The notes: generated by a model from the sequence alone, not told the origin. A DNA stretch of 64,000 bases from Marivivens donghaensis (GCF_011806565.1 NZ_JAATOP010000004.1:62001-126000); one strand, 5' to 3'; positions 8,512-17,711 are shown, counted from the stretch's first letter. A program made the numbers and translations.

Positions 8512-9468
8512 ATGCGTGCGTTTCGGGTCACCTCGTTCGATCAACCTCCGCAGGTAGAGGAGATTCCTGTGCCGCAACCGCAAGCGGGCCAGATTCGACT
8601 CAAAATCGAGTCGTGCGGCGTTAATTTCGCCGACACGCTGATGACGACCGGAAAATATCAGGACACGCCAGAACTCCCGTTTACCATGGGCATGGAAGTG
8701 TGCGGGATTGTCGACGAATTGGGCGCAGGCGTGACGTCTCCCGCCGTGGGGTCTCGCGTCGTGGTTTACTGCGGTAGCGGCGGGATGGCCGACTACGGCG
8801 TGTTCGCCGCTGATCGCTGTCTGCCTGTACCGGACGGCATGCCGCCTGAAACCGCCGCCGGCTTCATGATTGCCTACGGCACCTCTCACCTCGCACTAAA
8901 GCGCCGCGCCCGTTTGCAGGCGGGTGAGACGCTCGTCGTCACTGGCGCAGGGGGCGGCGTTGGCCAAACCGCCATCGAGATCGGCAAACTGATGGGCGCC
9001 CGTGTCATCGCGATTGCCCGCGGTGAGCGCAAACTGGCAGCCGCGAAAGCGGCAGGCGCTGACGTTCTGATCGACGCAAGCGAAGACCTGACCGCCCGTC
9101 TGCGGGCCGAGGGCGGTGTCGATGTGGTCTATGACGCTGTTGGCGGTGATGCCTTCGGCCAAATCCTCCGCGCGATGAACCGTGAAGGGCGGATGCTGGT
9201 CATCGGCTTTGCCAGCGGCACGGTGCCACCGATCCCCGCGAACCATTTGCTGGTGAAGAATGTCGACGTGATGGGTTTCTATTGGGGCGGCTACGTCAAA
9301 TTCAATCCCGAGGCGATGGACGAGAGCCTCAAGGAGCTAATGCAGTACTTTGCCGAAGGCCGTCTGCATCCGCACATCAACCACGTCGTGCCACTCTCCG
9401 ATGCGCCCGAGGCGCTGGATCTGCTCACCAGCCGCCGCTCGACCGGAAAGGTTGTCGTCAATCCATGA
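8512..9468 (+). CDS. NADPH:quinone oxidoreductase family protein (zinc-independent MDR)
   Basis: The 318-residue protein belongs to the medium-chain dehydrogenase/reductase superfamily, quinone-oxidoreductase branch. The N-terminal GroES-like domain has CGVNFADTLMTTGKYQ, and the Rossmann domain shows VVTGAGGGVGQTAIEIGK around residue 145. The structural-zinc cysteines of alcohol dehydrogenases are absent. It would reduce quinones or enones with NADPH. GAAAGGATC precedes the ATG. The 3' end overlaps the convergent LysR gene by 11 nt. Confidence 0.9.
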   Translation: MRAFRVTSFDQPPQVEEIPVPQPQAGQIRLKIESCGVNFADTLMTTGKYQDTPELPFTMGMEVCGIVDELGAGVTSPAVGSRVVVYCGSGGMADYGVFAADRCLPVPDGMPPETAAGFMIAYGTSHLALKRRARLQAGETLVVTGAGGGVGQTAIEIGKLMGARVIAIARGERKLAAAKAAGADVLIDASEDLTARLRAEGGVDVVYDAVGGDAFGQILRAMNREGRMLVIGFASGTVPPIPANHLLVKNVDVMGFYWGGYVKFNPEAMDESLKELMQYFAEGRLHPHINHVVPLSDAPEALDLLTSRRSTGKVVVNP

Positions 9469-10303
9469 CCCCGTAGCCGCCCGTCAGCATCTCTGCCAAT
9501 GCGGCGATGACGGCGGGCATACGGCTTTCGGACCAGTAGAGGTTCACGTTCGACACGCCAAGGTCGGGAAGGGTGCCGCCGTGGTCGATCGGTTCGAGTT
9601 GCTGCGGCCACGTCCCGTCCAGCATCGAATGCACGGCAAGGTCGGCGGAGACCGTGGCCTCGGATGACCGCGCCGAATCCGTTTCCAGCGCCATTTCCCA
9701 CGGGATGTCCTCACGGTCGAGGATGCGCTGCGTCACCGACCTGAAGATACACGACCCTTCGTGAGCCAGCCGCAGCGGACGCTGTTTCCATGCCTGCCCA
9801 TCGGGCGCACCGACCCACACGAGCGGGATGGAGCAAAGGCACCGCGCATCGGAGGGCGTATCGTACTCGGTGGTCAGCAGGACGTCGATCTCTCCACGAG
9901 AGAACTGCGCTTTCATTCGGCTGGTGAAGGACGAGATCAGCTTCACCTGCACACGCGGAAAATCGGTCGCGAACTGCCGTAGAATCGGCGGCAGGACGGG
10001 GTAGACAATGTCGTGCGGCACACCGAGGACGATTTCGCCCTCGTATTCGTTGGCCGTTAGACGTCCCAAAGCCTCGTCATTCAGCTCCAACATACGCCGC
10101 GCATAGCCCAACAATTGCTCCCCCGAAGGGGTCAGTGCGATACCGCGCCCGCTACGATCCAGAAGGCTGAGGTTCAGCGCTTCTTCTAGTCTTTTCAACT
10201 GCATGGAGACCGCCGACTGCGTCAGGTTGAGCAGGCCGGCTGCCCGTGTGACGCCGCCTGTTTCGGCAACGGTCAGAAAGGCGCGCAGGGCGGTGAGGTC
10301 CAT
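9458..10303 (-). CDS. LysR-family transcriptional regulator
   Basis: The 281-residue product starts with a winged helix-turn-helix (MDLTALRAFLTVAETGG, then LNLTQSAVSMQLKRLEE), followed by a periplasmic-binding-protein-like effector domain. It resembles regulators that act on small metabolites, but the ligand cannot be read from sequence. The open frame begins at 10348, 15 codons further upstream; 10303 is chosen because LysR proteins start here, although no clear ribosome-binding site supports either. It is divergent from a DUF1127 gene, and its 3' end overlaps the quinone oxidoreductase gene. Confidence 0.9.
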   Translation of the reverse strand: MDLTALRAFLTVAETGGVTRAAGLLNLTQSAVSMQLKRLEEALNLSLLDRSGRGIALTPSGEQLLGYARRMLELNDEALGRLTANEYEGEIVLGVPHDIVYPVLPPILRQFATDFPRVQVKLISSFTSRMKAQFSRGEIDVLLTTEYDTPSDARCLCSIPLVWVGAPDGQAWKQRPLRLAHEGSCIFRSVTQRILDREDIPWEMALETDSARSSEATVSADLAVHSMLDGTWPQQLEPIDHGGTLPDLGVSNVNLYWSESRMPAVIAALAEMLTGGYGVMD

Positions 10304-10423
10304 GTTTCGCGGCACATCACAATCCTTGATGATTGGGTTGATGAACATTCATTTTCGTTAATCATGGAGCTGCTCTAGATAGATGTCAAACACCGAGTCC
10401 ACATCTGTTGCGAGAGTGCCGCC

Positions 10424-10645
10424 ATGACCTTCATCTCCATCCCTCTGTCGCGCCGCCAGCCTGTCATGCAGCGCCTTGTTTCCTTTGTTTCTCGTGCCCG
10501 CGCCGTCGCCCGTTCGCGCCGCCAGCTTGCCGGTCTGACCGACGACCAGCTCTGCGATATCGGCCTGAGCCGTGCCGAAGCGGTGCAGGAAGCGAACCGT
10601 TCCGTTTGGGACGCAGAGGACGCATGGTATCGCGCGCGCGGATAA
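10424..10645 (+). CDS. DUF1127 (YjiS-like) small protein
   Basis: The 73-residue, Arg-rich protein has the DUF1127 signature in its second half: RRQLAGLTDDQLCDIGLSRAEA. Small DUF1127 proteins in Rhodobacter and Agrobacterium are stress-induced and have been linked to RNA and phosphate metabolism; no molecular activity is evident here. It stands alone between a divergent LysR gene and the Bax-inhibitor gene, which has its own ribosome-binding site 93 nt downstream. Confidence 0.88.
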   Translation: MTFISIPLSRRQPVMQRLVSFVSRARAVARSRRQLAGLTDDQLCDIGLSRAEAVQEANRSVWDAEDAWYRARG

Positions 10646-10738
10646 TGCGCGCGCAAGTACTTGAAAGCTAAGTCCGGATTGCCAATATTGGTGGGGATAC
10701 CCATTAACGGGTAAACCTATTAACCTTTGGAGGGAACA

Positions 10739-11476
10739 ATGGCTGATTTCCGCACGATGCGCGGCACTGCAGGTGTCCGCACCGCGGCAATTGACGAAGG
10801 GCTGCGCGCTCACATGAACAAGGTATACGCGACGATGTCTGTTGGCACGTTGCTGACCTTCCTCGTTGCATGGGCAGTGGGCACTAACCCGCAATTGCTC
10901 TCCGTGCTGCGCGACCCGATGACTCTGCAGCCGAACATCCTTGGTTGGATCGTCATGTTCGCGCCGCTCGGCATGATCTTCATGTTTGGCGCTGCGGTTA
11001 ACCGCCTCTCCGCCGCCGGTGCGCAGCTGTTCTTCTACGTCTTCGCGTCCGTAATGGGCCTGTCGATGGCTTGGATCTTCGTCGCTTTCACCGGCACGTC
11101 GATCGCGCAGGTCTTCCTCGTTACGTCGATCGCATTCGCGGGTCTGTCGCTCTATGGCTACGTTACCAAGCGTGACCTGTCGGCAATGGGTTCGTTCCTC
11201 GTCATGGGCCTGATCGGTATTCTGGTCGCCATGATCGTGAACATCTTCCTCGCGTCGTCGGCTCTGCAGTTCGCGATCACCATCCTCGGTGTTCTGATCT
11301 TCGCCGGTCTGACCGCGTATGACACCCAGAAGATCAAGACCGACTACATCCAGCACGCACATGCGATGGACGAGGAATGGCTCGGCAAAGCTGCCATCAT
11401 GGGCGCTCTGAACCTCTACCTCGACTTCATCAACATGTTCATGTTCCTGCTGCAACTTTTCGGCAACCGCGAATAA
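10739..11476 (+). CDS. Bax inhibitor-1 / YccA family membrane protein
   Basis: The 245-residue protein has about seven hydrophobic helices and the BI-1 end signature ITILGVLIFAGLTAYDTQKIK followed by GALNLYLDFINMFMFLLQL. Bacterial members include YccA, which modulates the FtsH protease, and YetJ, a calcium leak channel; which role applies is not known. The start at 10739 follows GGAGGGAAC with good spacing. The frame opens four codons earlier. A terminator follows directly. Confidence 0.92.
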   Translation: MADFRTMRGTAGVRTAAIDEGLRAHMNKVYATMSVGTLLTFLVAWAVGTNPQLLSVLRDPMTLQPNILGWIVMFAPLGMIFMFGAAVNRLSAAGAQLFFYVFASVMGLSMAWIFVAFTGTSIAQVFLVTSIAFAGLSLYGYVTKRDLSAMGSFLVMGLIGILVAMIVNIFLASSALQFAITILGVLIFAGLTAYDTQKIKTDYIQHAHAMDEEWLGKAAIMGALNLYLDFINMFMFLLQLFGNRE

Positions 11477-11498
11477 TTTTCGCAACATGACCAAGTTC

Positions 11499-11526
11499 AA
11501 GGCCGCCTTTGGGCGGCCTTTTCTTT
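11499..11526 (+). terminator. Rho-independent terminator after the Bax inhibitor-1 gene
   Basis: A 9-bp GC-rich stem (AAGGCCGCC with GGCGGCCTT) around a TTTG loop is followed by TTCTTTT. It lies 22 nt after the stop codon. Confidence 0.85.
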
Positions 11527-11617
11527 TGCGCGGGGTGCTGTAAAAAAACCCTATACCGCGTCCTTGCCCTTTCTGGCGGTATTCTTGCAAAGGCCGAAGG
11601 GGTTCAAAGGAGGCGAC

Positions 11618-12952
11618 ATGACACCCAGCATAGTCATCAAGAATGCAACGATCCTGACCATGGACGACAACGGGCGTGAACTTGTCGGCGATATCCTGAT
11701 CGAAGGGGGCGTCATCACCCGCATCGAAAAGGGCATCTTTGCCCCGAACGCTCGGATCGTGCAGGCGGATGGTTGTCTGGTGACGCCGGGGCTCGTGAAT
11801 ACCCATCACCACCTCTATCAGACGCTGACCCGCGCTGTGCCGGGGGGGCAGGATGCGCTGCTGTTCGGCTGGCTCAAGACGCTCTATCCGATCTGGTCGC
11901 GTTTCGGGCCTGAGGAGATGTATGTCTCCGCATCCATCGGCTTGGCGGAGCTGGCGCTTTCTGGCTGCACCCTGACCTCCGACCATTTGTACCTCTACCC
12001 CAACGGCTCGCGGCTTGATGACACCATCGCGGCGGCGCAGGACATCGGGATGCGTTTCCACCCGACGCGCGGCGCGATGAGCATCGGGGAGAGCAAAGGG
12101 GGTCTCCCGCCCGACAGTCTGGTCGAGGACGAAGTTGCCATCCTCGAAGACTGCATCCGCGTTGTTGACGAATTCCATGACCCGAGCGAGGGCTCCATGG
12201 TGCGCGTCGGCATCGCACCCTGTTCGCCGTTTTCGGTGAGCCGCGATCTGATGCGGGACGCAGCCCTGCTTGCCCGCGATAAGGGCGTGATGCTGCACAC
12301 TCACCTTGCCGAAAATGACGAGGACATCGCCTATTCGCTGGAAACCTTCGGTTGCAGACCGGGGCAGTACGCGGAAGACCTCGGTTGGACGGGGCCGGAT
12401 GTGTGGCACGCGCACTGCGTGAAGCTCGATGGTTCGGAAATTGAAATGTTTGCCCACTCGCGGACGGGAGTTGCCCACTGTCCATGTTCGAATTGTCGCC
12501 TTGGCTCCGGCATCGCGCCGCTGCGAGAGATGCGGGATGCGGGCGTTCCGGTGGGCCTCGGGGTTGATGGATCGGCCAGCAATGACGCGGGCAACCTGAT
12601 CGCCGAGGCGCGTCAGGCGATGCTGCTACAGCGGGTGGCCAAGGGCGCCGATGCGATGAGCGCCCGCGAAGCCATGTGGATCGCCACGCGCGGCGGGGCA
12701 GAGGCGCTGGGACGTCACGATTGCGGTTGGCTGGGCGCGGGCCAACGTGCCGACATCGCGATCTGGGACATGAACGGGGTCGAGGCCGCGGGCAGCTGGG
12801 ACAAGGCCGCCATCCTGCTGGCTGGTCCGATGCAGGCCAAACACGTTTTCGTCGAAGGACGTCAGGTTGTGGCGGACGGAATTGTGACAACCATAGACCT
12901 GCCCGATATGATATCACGCCAGAACCAACTGGCGCTGGCACTGATGGACTAG
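11618..12952 (+). CDS. 8-oxoguanine deaminase-like amidohydrolase (TRZ/ATZ family)
   Basis: The 444-residue metal-dependent amidohydrolase has the N-terminal metal motif NTHHHLYQ, the mid-chain HTHLAE, the HAHCVKL region and the C-terminal Asp in GLGVDGSASND. The sequence pattern NTHHHLYQTLTRA with CPCSNCRLGSG fits the subgroup annotated as 8-oxoguanine (isoguanine-type) deaminase or hydroxydechloroatrazine hydrolase. GGAGGCGAC precedes the ATG at 11618; the frame extends 54 nt upstream without support. The presence of guanine deaminase 500 nt away supports purine salvage or catabolism. The exact substrate is an inference. Confidence 0.85.
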   Translation: MTPSIVIKNATILTMDDNGRELVGDILIEGGVITRIEKGIFAPNARIVQADGCLVTPGLVNTHHHLYQTLTRAVPGGQDALLFGWLKTLYPIWSRFGPEEMYVSASIGLAELALSGCTLTSDHLYLYPNGSRLDDTIAAAQDIGMRFHPTRGAMSIGESKGGLPPDSLVEDEVAILEDCIRVVDEFHDPSEGSMVRVGIAPCSPFSVSRDLMRDAALLARDKGVMLHTHLAENDEDIAYSLETFGCRPGQYAEDLGWTGPDVWHAHCVKLDGSEIEMFAHSRTGVAHCPCSNCRLGSGIAPLREMRDAGVPVGLGVDGSASNDAGNLIAEARQAMLLQRVAKGADAMSAREAMWIATRGGAEALGRHDCGWLGAGQRADIAIWDMNGVEAAGSWDKAAILLAGPMQAKHVFVEGRQVVADGIVTTIDLPDMISRQNQLALALMD

Positions 12953-12974
12953 CGCCCAAGCTATTAGGGGCACT

Positions 12975-13457
12975 ATGAAAAAGCTACTCGCCGCGGCGGG
13001 CCTGAGCCTGCTTGCGGCCTGCCAGATCGTCACGATCGGACCGGACGGCAATGTCGTCGCCGAAGCGCAGGAACCCGTCACCATCACGCCTGCAACGACG
13101 GGCATCGGTGCGTTGCTGGTCGCCGAACGCAGGGTTCAGGGGCTCGGCCCGATGGAGGAAAGCCCGCTGCTGTCCCGCGTTGCCGAAGCGCACGCGAAGG
13201 ATATGCTCGCGCGCGGCTATTTCGGTCACGAAAACCCCGAAGGGCAGAGCGCATGGCAACGCGGCACGGCCGCAGGCTATTGTTCGTTCGTGATTTCCGA
13301 AAACCTCGGGGCAGGGGACATCAGCCAAGCAGGTATGGTGGCCGAGTGGATGGCCTCGAGCGGTCACCGCAAAAACATCCTCGACCCGCGCTTCGCCCGT
13401 TATGGCTTTGCCCGCGTCGAGGATTACTGGGTTCTGATGCTGGCAGCCGCCTGCTAG
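12975..13457 (+). CDS. CAP/SCP-domain lipoprotein
   Basis: The 160-residue product begins with a lipoprotein signal ending LLAAC (Cys16). The rest is a compact CAP (CAP/PR-1) domain: LLSRVAEAHAKDMLARGYFGHENPEG holds the first conserved His, and ISENLGAG and HRKNILDP are the usual later motifs. Such proteins are exported and of unclear activity in bacteria. It starts 22 nt after the 8-oxoguanine deaminase-like gene, so the two may be cotranscribed. Its stop shares the palindromic tetranucleotide CTAG with guanine deaminase on the other strand. Confidence 0.88.
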   Translation: MKKLLAAAGLSLLAACQIVTIGPDGNVVAEAQEPVTITPATTGIGALLVAERRVQGLGPMEESPLLSRVAEAHAKDMLARGYFGHENPEGQSAWQRGTAAGYCSFVISENLGAGDISQAGMVAEWMASSGHRKNILDPRFARYGFARVEDYWVLMLAAAC

Positions 13458-14740
13458 ACCTTTTTACCCGCGATCCAGACGTCGCGAATGGCGCGGTCGT
13501 CGCCCATCATTACGGTGGGGAAGATCGCGTCCCAGATATGCTCGGCGCGGTTGGTGCGCTGGGCAATCGCGGGGGTGGAGGCAAGGTCGAGCACGGTGAT
13601 ATCCGCCGCCGCACCCACGTTGAGCGAGCCGATCTGGCCGCTCATGTGAAGCGCGTTCGCCGAGCCTTCGGTCGCGAGCCACATCAGTTGCGCGGGGTGG
13701 ATCGCTTCGCCGCGTAGCTGGCCGACCTCGTAGGCCGCGCCCATCGTCCGCAGCATGGAGAAATTCGAGCCGCCGCCCGTATCCGTGGCAAGGCCGGTGC
13801 GGATATTCGTCTGTGACAGACCGATCATGTCGAACAGGCCGGAGCCGATGAACGTATTGGACGTCGGGCAGTGAACGACCGATGCGCCGACCTCGGACAG
13901 GCGGGCTTTCTCGCGGTCGGTCAGGTGGATCGCGTGACCATAGAGGCCGCGCTCGCCCAGCAGGCCGAAGCGTTCGTACGTATCCAGATAATCACGGCAA
14001 TCGGGGAACAGCGAGGCGACCCATTCCAGCTCCGGCAATTGCTCGGACAGGTGGGTTTGCATCGGGACTTCGGGATGTTCGGCCCAGAGCGCGCCGAGAG
14101 CCGCAAGTTGTTCAGGCGTCGAGGTCGGAGAGAAACGCGGCGTGATGCAGTAGGTCGCGCGGCCTTTGCCGTGCCATTTCTCCAGCAGGGCCTTGCTGTC
14201 TTCGTATGCCGATTGCGCGGTGTCTCGCAGGGTGTCGGGCGCATTGCGGTCCATGCAGGTCTTGCCCGCGATCACCGCCATATTGCGGTCGGCCGCCGCC
14301 CCAAAGAACGCGTCCACGGACTCGGGGTGGATCGTGCAGAAACTGGTCAGCGTCGTCGTGCCGTGCGCCAGCGCCAGATCGAGCGTCCGTCCGGCAACAT
14401 CCGCCGCATAAGCGGCATCCGCAAAGCGGCTTTCTTCGGGGAACGTGTAGGTGTTCAGCCAGTCGATCAGCTGCTTGCCCCACGACGCGATAATACCGGT
14501 CTGGGGATAGTGCATATGCGCATCGACAAAGCCCGCCGAAATCAGGCCGTCACCATAGTCGGTCACGGGCGCATCGGGATGGTCGCGGCGCAGGTCATCG
14601 CCTTCGCCGACGGCGGTGATCTTGCCGTCTTCGACCAGCACACCACCCCTCCGGGAATGGTGGGTCACGGTGTCCCAATCGGCGGTAAATGGATTGCCTG
14701 AAAAGCGGAGCGTTTGCCCCAGAAGGAGTTGTTTTGTCAT
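13454..14740 (-). CDS. guaD: Guanine deaminase
   Basis: The 428-residue enzyme hydrolyses guanine to xanthine and ammonia. It is an amidohydrolase with VDAHMHYPQTGIIASWGKQL, a motif specific for guanine deaminases, the second metal His in QTHLSEQ, the GHAIHLTD region, HCPTSNTFIGSGLF and the catalytic Asp in LATDTGGGSNFSML. Length is normal. It is convergent with the CAP lipoprotein gene and divergent from mgtE. With the 8-oxoguanine deaminase-like gene it forms a purine-deamination neighbourhood. Confidence 0.95.
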   Translation of the reverse strand: MTKQLLLGQTLRFSGNPFTADWDTVTHHSRRGGVLVEDGKITAVGEGDDLRRDHPDAPVTDYGDGLISAGFVDAHMHYPQTGIIASWGKQLIDWLNTYTFPEESRFADAAYAADVAGRTLDLALAHGTTTLTSFCTIHPESVDAFFGAAADRNMAVIAGKTCMDRNAPDTLRDTAQSAYEDSKALLEKWHGKGRATYCITPRFSPTSTPEQLAALGALWAEHPEVPMQTHLSEQLPELEWVASLFPDCRDYLDTYERFGLLGERGLYGHAIHLTDREKARLSEVGASVVHCPTSNTFIGSGLFDMIGLSQTNIRTGLATDTGGGSNFSMLRTMGAAYEVGQLRGEAIHPAQLMWLATEGSANALHMSGQIGSLNVGAAADITVLDLASTPAIAQRTNRAEHIWDAIFPTVMMGDDRAIRDVWIAGKKV

Positions 14741-14851
14741 GCCCGCAGATTAGGTCCTCGGCTCGGGAAGGTAAATCTGGCAAAAACCGTAAGTCGCTGT
14801 TGTGACGGGACGATGTTTCGCTATGTTGAGCCCAAATTGAAGGGGGTGCGC

Positions 14852-16225
14852 ATGACCGAACACCTTGATGAAAACGAAGACGAGGCATTCGGTGTGACCG
14901 AAACGCTCGTGGACGAGGTCCTTGAAGCTGTCGAAGCCGGCGACGCGGCGCAGATCGACCAGCTTCTTGATCCGTTGCACCCTGCCGACATCGCGCACCT
15001 GATCGAACAGGTCGATGCCAGCGAGCGCCGCGACCTTCTGAATGTCTGGAACGGTATCGACGGTGATATCCTCTCGGAACTGGATGACGGTATCCGTGAA
15101 GAGATCATCGAGAACCTTGCGCCCAGCCAGCTGGCCGAGGCGGTCCGCGATCTGGAATCGGACGACGTCGTCGACCTTGTCGAATACCTCGACGAAGAAC
15201 AGCAGGAAGCGGTTCTGGGGGCCCTCGAAGGTGCCGACCGTGTGGTCGTCGAAAAGGCGCTTGCCTATCCTGAAGAATCCGCCGGTCGTCACATGCAGGT
15301 TGAGGTCGTGCAGGCCCCCGAGCATTGGACCGTCGGCCAGATGATCGACTATCTGCGATCCGAGGACGTGGAGCTGCCCGACCAGTTCTACCATGTCATC
15401 CTTGTCGACGCGCGGATCAAACCCGTGGCATATGTGACGCTCGGACGTGTGCTGTCGGCCCGCCGCGACACGCCGCTGCGCGATATCGCCGAAGAAAGTT
15501 TCCGCACGTTCAACATCGAAGACCCCGTCGGTGATGTGGCCCATGCGTTCAACCACTACCACCTGATCTCTGCGCCCGTTGTGGACAATGATGACCGTCT
15601 GGTCGGTGTGATCACTATCGACGACGCGATGATCCTGCTCGACGAGGAACACGAGGAAGACATCCTCCGCCTCGCTGGTGTGGGTGAGGGTAGTCTGACC
15701 GACACCGTCATCGAGACGACCAAGCAGCGTATGCCGTGGCTGGCTGTGAACCTGGTTACGGCTGTGCTGGCGTCGGGCGTCATCGGTTTGTTCGAGGATG
15801 CGATTTCCGCCATCGTGGCGCTCGCGGTACTGATGCCTATCGTTGCGTCGATGGGCGGCAACGCAGGAACGCAGTCGCTGACCGTTGCGGTGCGTGCGAT
15901 TGCCACCCGCGCCCTGACGGGCTCGAACGTCTGGCGTGTTATCCGCCGCGAATTGCTGGTGGGGGCGGTCAACGGCGTCCTGTTCGCGGTTGTGCTCGGC
16001 ATCTTTGGCTTCGCGTGGTTCGGCAGTCCGATGCTCGGCGTCGTGCTGGCTGCCGCAATGATCATCAACTTGGTCGTTGCGGGCCTCGCAGGGACGGGCA
16101 TCCCTGTCATTCTGGAGAAGCTGGGGATCGACCCCGCGCTGGCTTCGGGAGCATTCGTGACCACCATGACCGACGTCGTAGGCTTCTTCGCCTTCTTGGG
16201 CCTCGCGAGCGTGGTTCTGCTTTGA
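14852..16225 (+). CDS. mgtE: Magnesium transporter MgtE
   Basis: The 457-residue protein is an inner-membrane Mg2+ channel gated by cytosolic magnesium. It shows the acidic superhelical N domain (LLDPLHPADIAHLIEQ repeats), a tandem CBS pair (around VILVDARIKPVAYV and VVDNDDRLVGVITIDDAM) and five C-terminal membrane helices starting RMPWLAVNLV, with the pore motif SMGGNAGTQSLTV. The start at 14852 fits the family; the frame opens 138 nt earlier in sequence with no homologous character. It overlaps the next gene by 4 nt. Confidence 0.95.
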   Translation: MTEHLDENEDEAFGVTETLVDEVLEAVEAGDAAQIDQLLDPLHPADIAHLIEQVDASERRDLLNVWNGIDGDILSELDDGIREEIIENLAPSQLAEAVRDLESDDVVDLVEYLDEEQQEAVLGALEGADRVVVEKALAYPEESAGRHMQVEVVQAPEHWTVGQMIDYLRSEDVELPDQFYHVILVDARIKPVAYVTLGRVLSARRDTPLRDIAEESFRTFNIEDPVGDVAHAFNHYHLISAPVVDNDDRLVGVITIDDAMILLDEEHEEDILRLAGVGEGSLTDTVIETTKQRMPWLAVNLVTAVLASGVIGLFEDAISAIVALAVLMPIVASMGGNAGTQSLTVAVRAIATRALTGSNVWRVIRRELLVGAVNGVLFAVVLGIFGFAWFGSPMLGVVLAAAMIINLVVAGLAGTGIPVILEKLGIDPALASGAFVTTMTDVVGFFAFLGLASVVLL

Positions 16226-16779
16226 CGTCGCTGGACGACCAGAAAGCCGCCGCGCGTAAGGCGGCTTTTGCCCGCCGCAAGGTCGCGCATCAGGCTGGGT
16301 TGGGTACGTCGGCGCATCTGTCGGAGATCCTCGCGGGCTATCGCGGTGTGCCGCTCGCGGGCTACATGCCGATCCGCACCGAGATCGACCCGCTTCCCGC
16401 GATGGAAGAAGCCGCCGCCCACGGGCCGGTCGGCGTTCCGGTCATCATGGGCGAAGCGCAGCCGCTGAAGTTCCGCCAGTGGGAGCCGGGGTGCAAGCTC
16501 GTCTCCGGCCCATTCGGCGCGATGATCCCCGAAGAGGGTGACTGGATCGAGCCTGAAATCCTCATCGTGCCGCTGGTCGCGTTTTCGCGCAGCGGTGGGC
16601 GCCTTGGGTACGGAGGTGGGTTCTATGACCGCACGCTGGAATTGTTGCGGTCCAAGCGCGCTACGATGGCGATCGGGTTTGCCTACACGGCGCAGGAAGA
16701 CGCGGATATCCCGCTGGAGCCTGTGGATCAGCCGCTCGACATGATCGTGACCGAGGCCGGAATTATCGACATCCCGTAG
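16222..16779 (+). CDS. 5-formyltetrahydrofolate cyclo-ligase
   Basis: The enzyme converts 5-formyl-THF to 5,10-methenyl-THF with ATP. The protein is about 185 residues with the family's C-terminal signature VPLVAFSRSGGRLGYGGGFYDRTLE and an N-terminal ARKAAFARRK basic helix. I place the start at the TTG at 16222, which overlaps the mgtE stop as TTGA and gives the normal family length; there is no suitable ATG. A longer version of this frame running back into mgtE is not real. An intergenic repeat begins one base after the stop. Confidence 0.88.
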   Translation: MTSLDDQKAAARKAAFARRKVAHQAGLGTSAHLSEILAGYRGVPLAGYMPIRTEIDPLPAMEEAAAHGPVGVPVIMGEAQPLKFRQWEPGCKLVSGPFGAMIPEEGDWIEPEILIVPLVAFSRSGGRLGYGGGFYDRTLELLRSKRATMAIGFAYTAQEDADIPLEPVDQPLDMIVTEAGIIDIP

Positions 16780-16780
16780 G

Positions 16781-16860
16781 GTAGGGGCGCTGCCCCTCTG
16801 GCCCTGCGGGCCATTCACCCCGGGATATTTGTGGCACAAAGGCAGAGCAGCCGCTTGCGC
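16781..16860 (+). repeat. Intergenic repeat, copy B (type 2 tail)
   Basis: This copy has the GGGGC-gct-GCCCC hairpin, then TGGCCC-tgc-GGGCCA, the core CCCCGGGATATTT and the second type of tail, GGCACAAAGGCAG. Compared with copy A both sides of the second hairpin have gained one pairing base, which preserves the stem. It starts immediately after the stop of the cyclo-ligase gene and ends about 30 nt before the next start codon. Confidence 0.8.
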
Positions 16861-16889
16861 ATTCTGTGCGCCGGGCCTAGGGAGAGCGC

Positions 16890-17711
16890 ATGAAAATCCT
16901 GTTTCTTGGCGATGTCGTGGGCCGTGCCGGCCGAACTGCGGTTGTGGAAAGACTTCCGAAGCTGCGTGAGGCGTGGAAGCTCGACTTTGTTGTCGTGAAT
17001 GGCGAGAATTCGACGCGCGGCATGGGGCTTTCCGGCGAGCACGCCAAGGAAATTCTGGATGCGGGCGCGGATGTCATCACGCTGGGCGATCATGCGTTCG
17101 ACCAGAAGGACATGATGACGTTCTGCGAGAATGAACCGCGCATTATCCGTCCGCTGAACATCTCCAAGGTCGCTCCAGGACGTGGTGCGCGGGTGTTCCA
17201 AGCAAAGCGCGGACAGAAGGTTCTGATCACGCAGGTTCTGGGCCGTGTGTTCATGAAGCAGCCCTATGATGATCCGTTCTCGGCGCTGGACCAGACATTG
17301 AAGCAGTTTCCGCTGGGTGGTCTCGTGCAGGCGTCGCTGGTGGATATTCACTGCGAGGCGACAAGCGAGAAGATGGGCGTTGGTCATTACTGTGATGGCC
17401 GCGCGTCGGTTGTTGTGGGCACCCACACGCACGTTCCGACCGGTGATGCGCAGATTTTGCCGTCTGGCACAGCGTTCCAATCCGACGCGGGCATGTGCGG
17501 CGACTATGACAGCGTGATCGGTATGAACAAGGCCGAGCCCATGCGCCGTTTCATCACCGGCATGAACAAAGGCCGCTTCGAGCCTGCGATGGGGGACGTC
17601 ACGCTTTGCGGCCTGTATGTCGAAACCGATGACAGAACAGGCAAAGCGACCCGTGTCGAGATGGTTCGCAACGGTGGACGCCTTGCAGCGTCGGGTCCGT
17701 CGCCGGTCTGA
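16890..17711 (+). CDS. YmdB-like metallophosphoesterase (TIGR00282 family)
   Basis: The 273-residue protein has the dinuclear-metal motifs of YmdB phosphodiesterases: FLGDVVGRAGR at the N-terminus, VVNGENST, TLGDHAFD and VVGTHTHVPTGD. Characterised YmdB hydrolyses cyclic nucleotides such as 2',3'-cAMP and affects biofilm and RNA turnover in Bacillus and Deinococcus. No signal peptide is present. GGGAGAG lies at good spacing before the ATG. It follows repeat copy B and precedes an SLC13 permease. Confidence 0.9.
   Translation: MKILFLGDVVGRAGRTAVVERLPKLREAWKLDFVVVNGENSTRGMGLSGEHAKEILDAGADVITLGDHAFDQKDMMTFCENEPRIIRPLNISKVAPGRGARVFQAKRGQKVLITQVLGRVFMKQPYDDPFSALDQTLKQFPLGGLVQASLVDIHCEATSEKMGVGHYCDGRASVVVGTHTHVPTGDAQILPSGTAFQSDAGMCGDYDSVIGMNKAEPMRRFITGMNKGRFEPAMGDVTLCGLYVETDDRTGKATRVEMVRNGGRLAASGPSPV

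Noticed and set aside
10358-12478. Minus-strand frame of 706 codons opposite the Bax inhibitor-1 and 8-oxoguanine deaminase-like genes
   Set aside because: It lies antisense to two genes with complete family motifs. Its His/Arg/Gln-rich composition is what codon-biased GC-rich DNA gives in the opposite frame.
15736-16221. N-terminal extension of the cyclo-ligase frame into mgtE
   Set aside because: The extension is out of frame with mgtE, lacks homology and would double the usual length of the enzyme.
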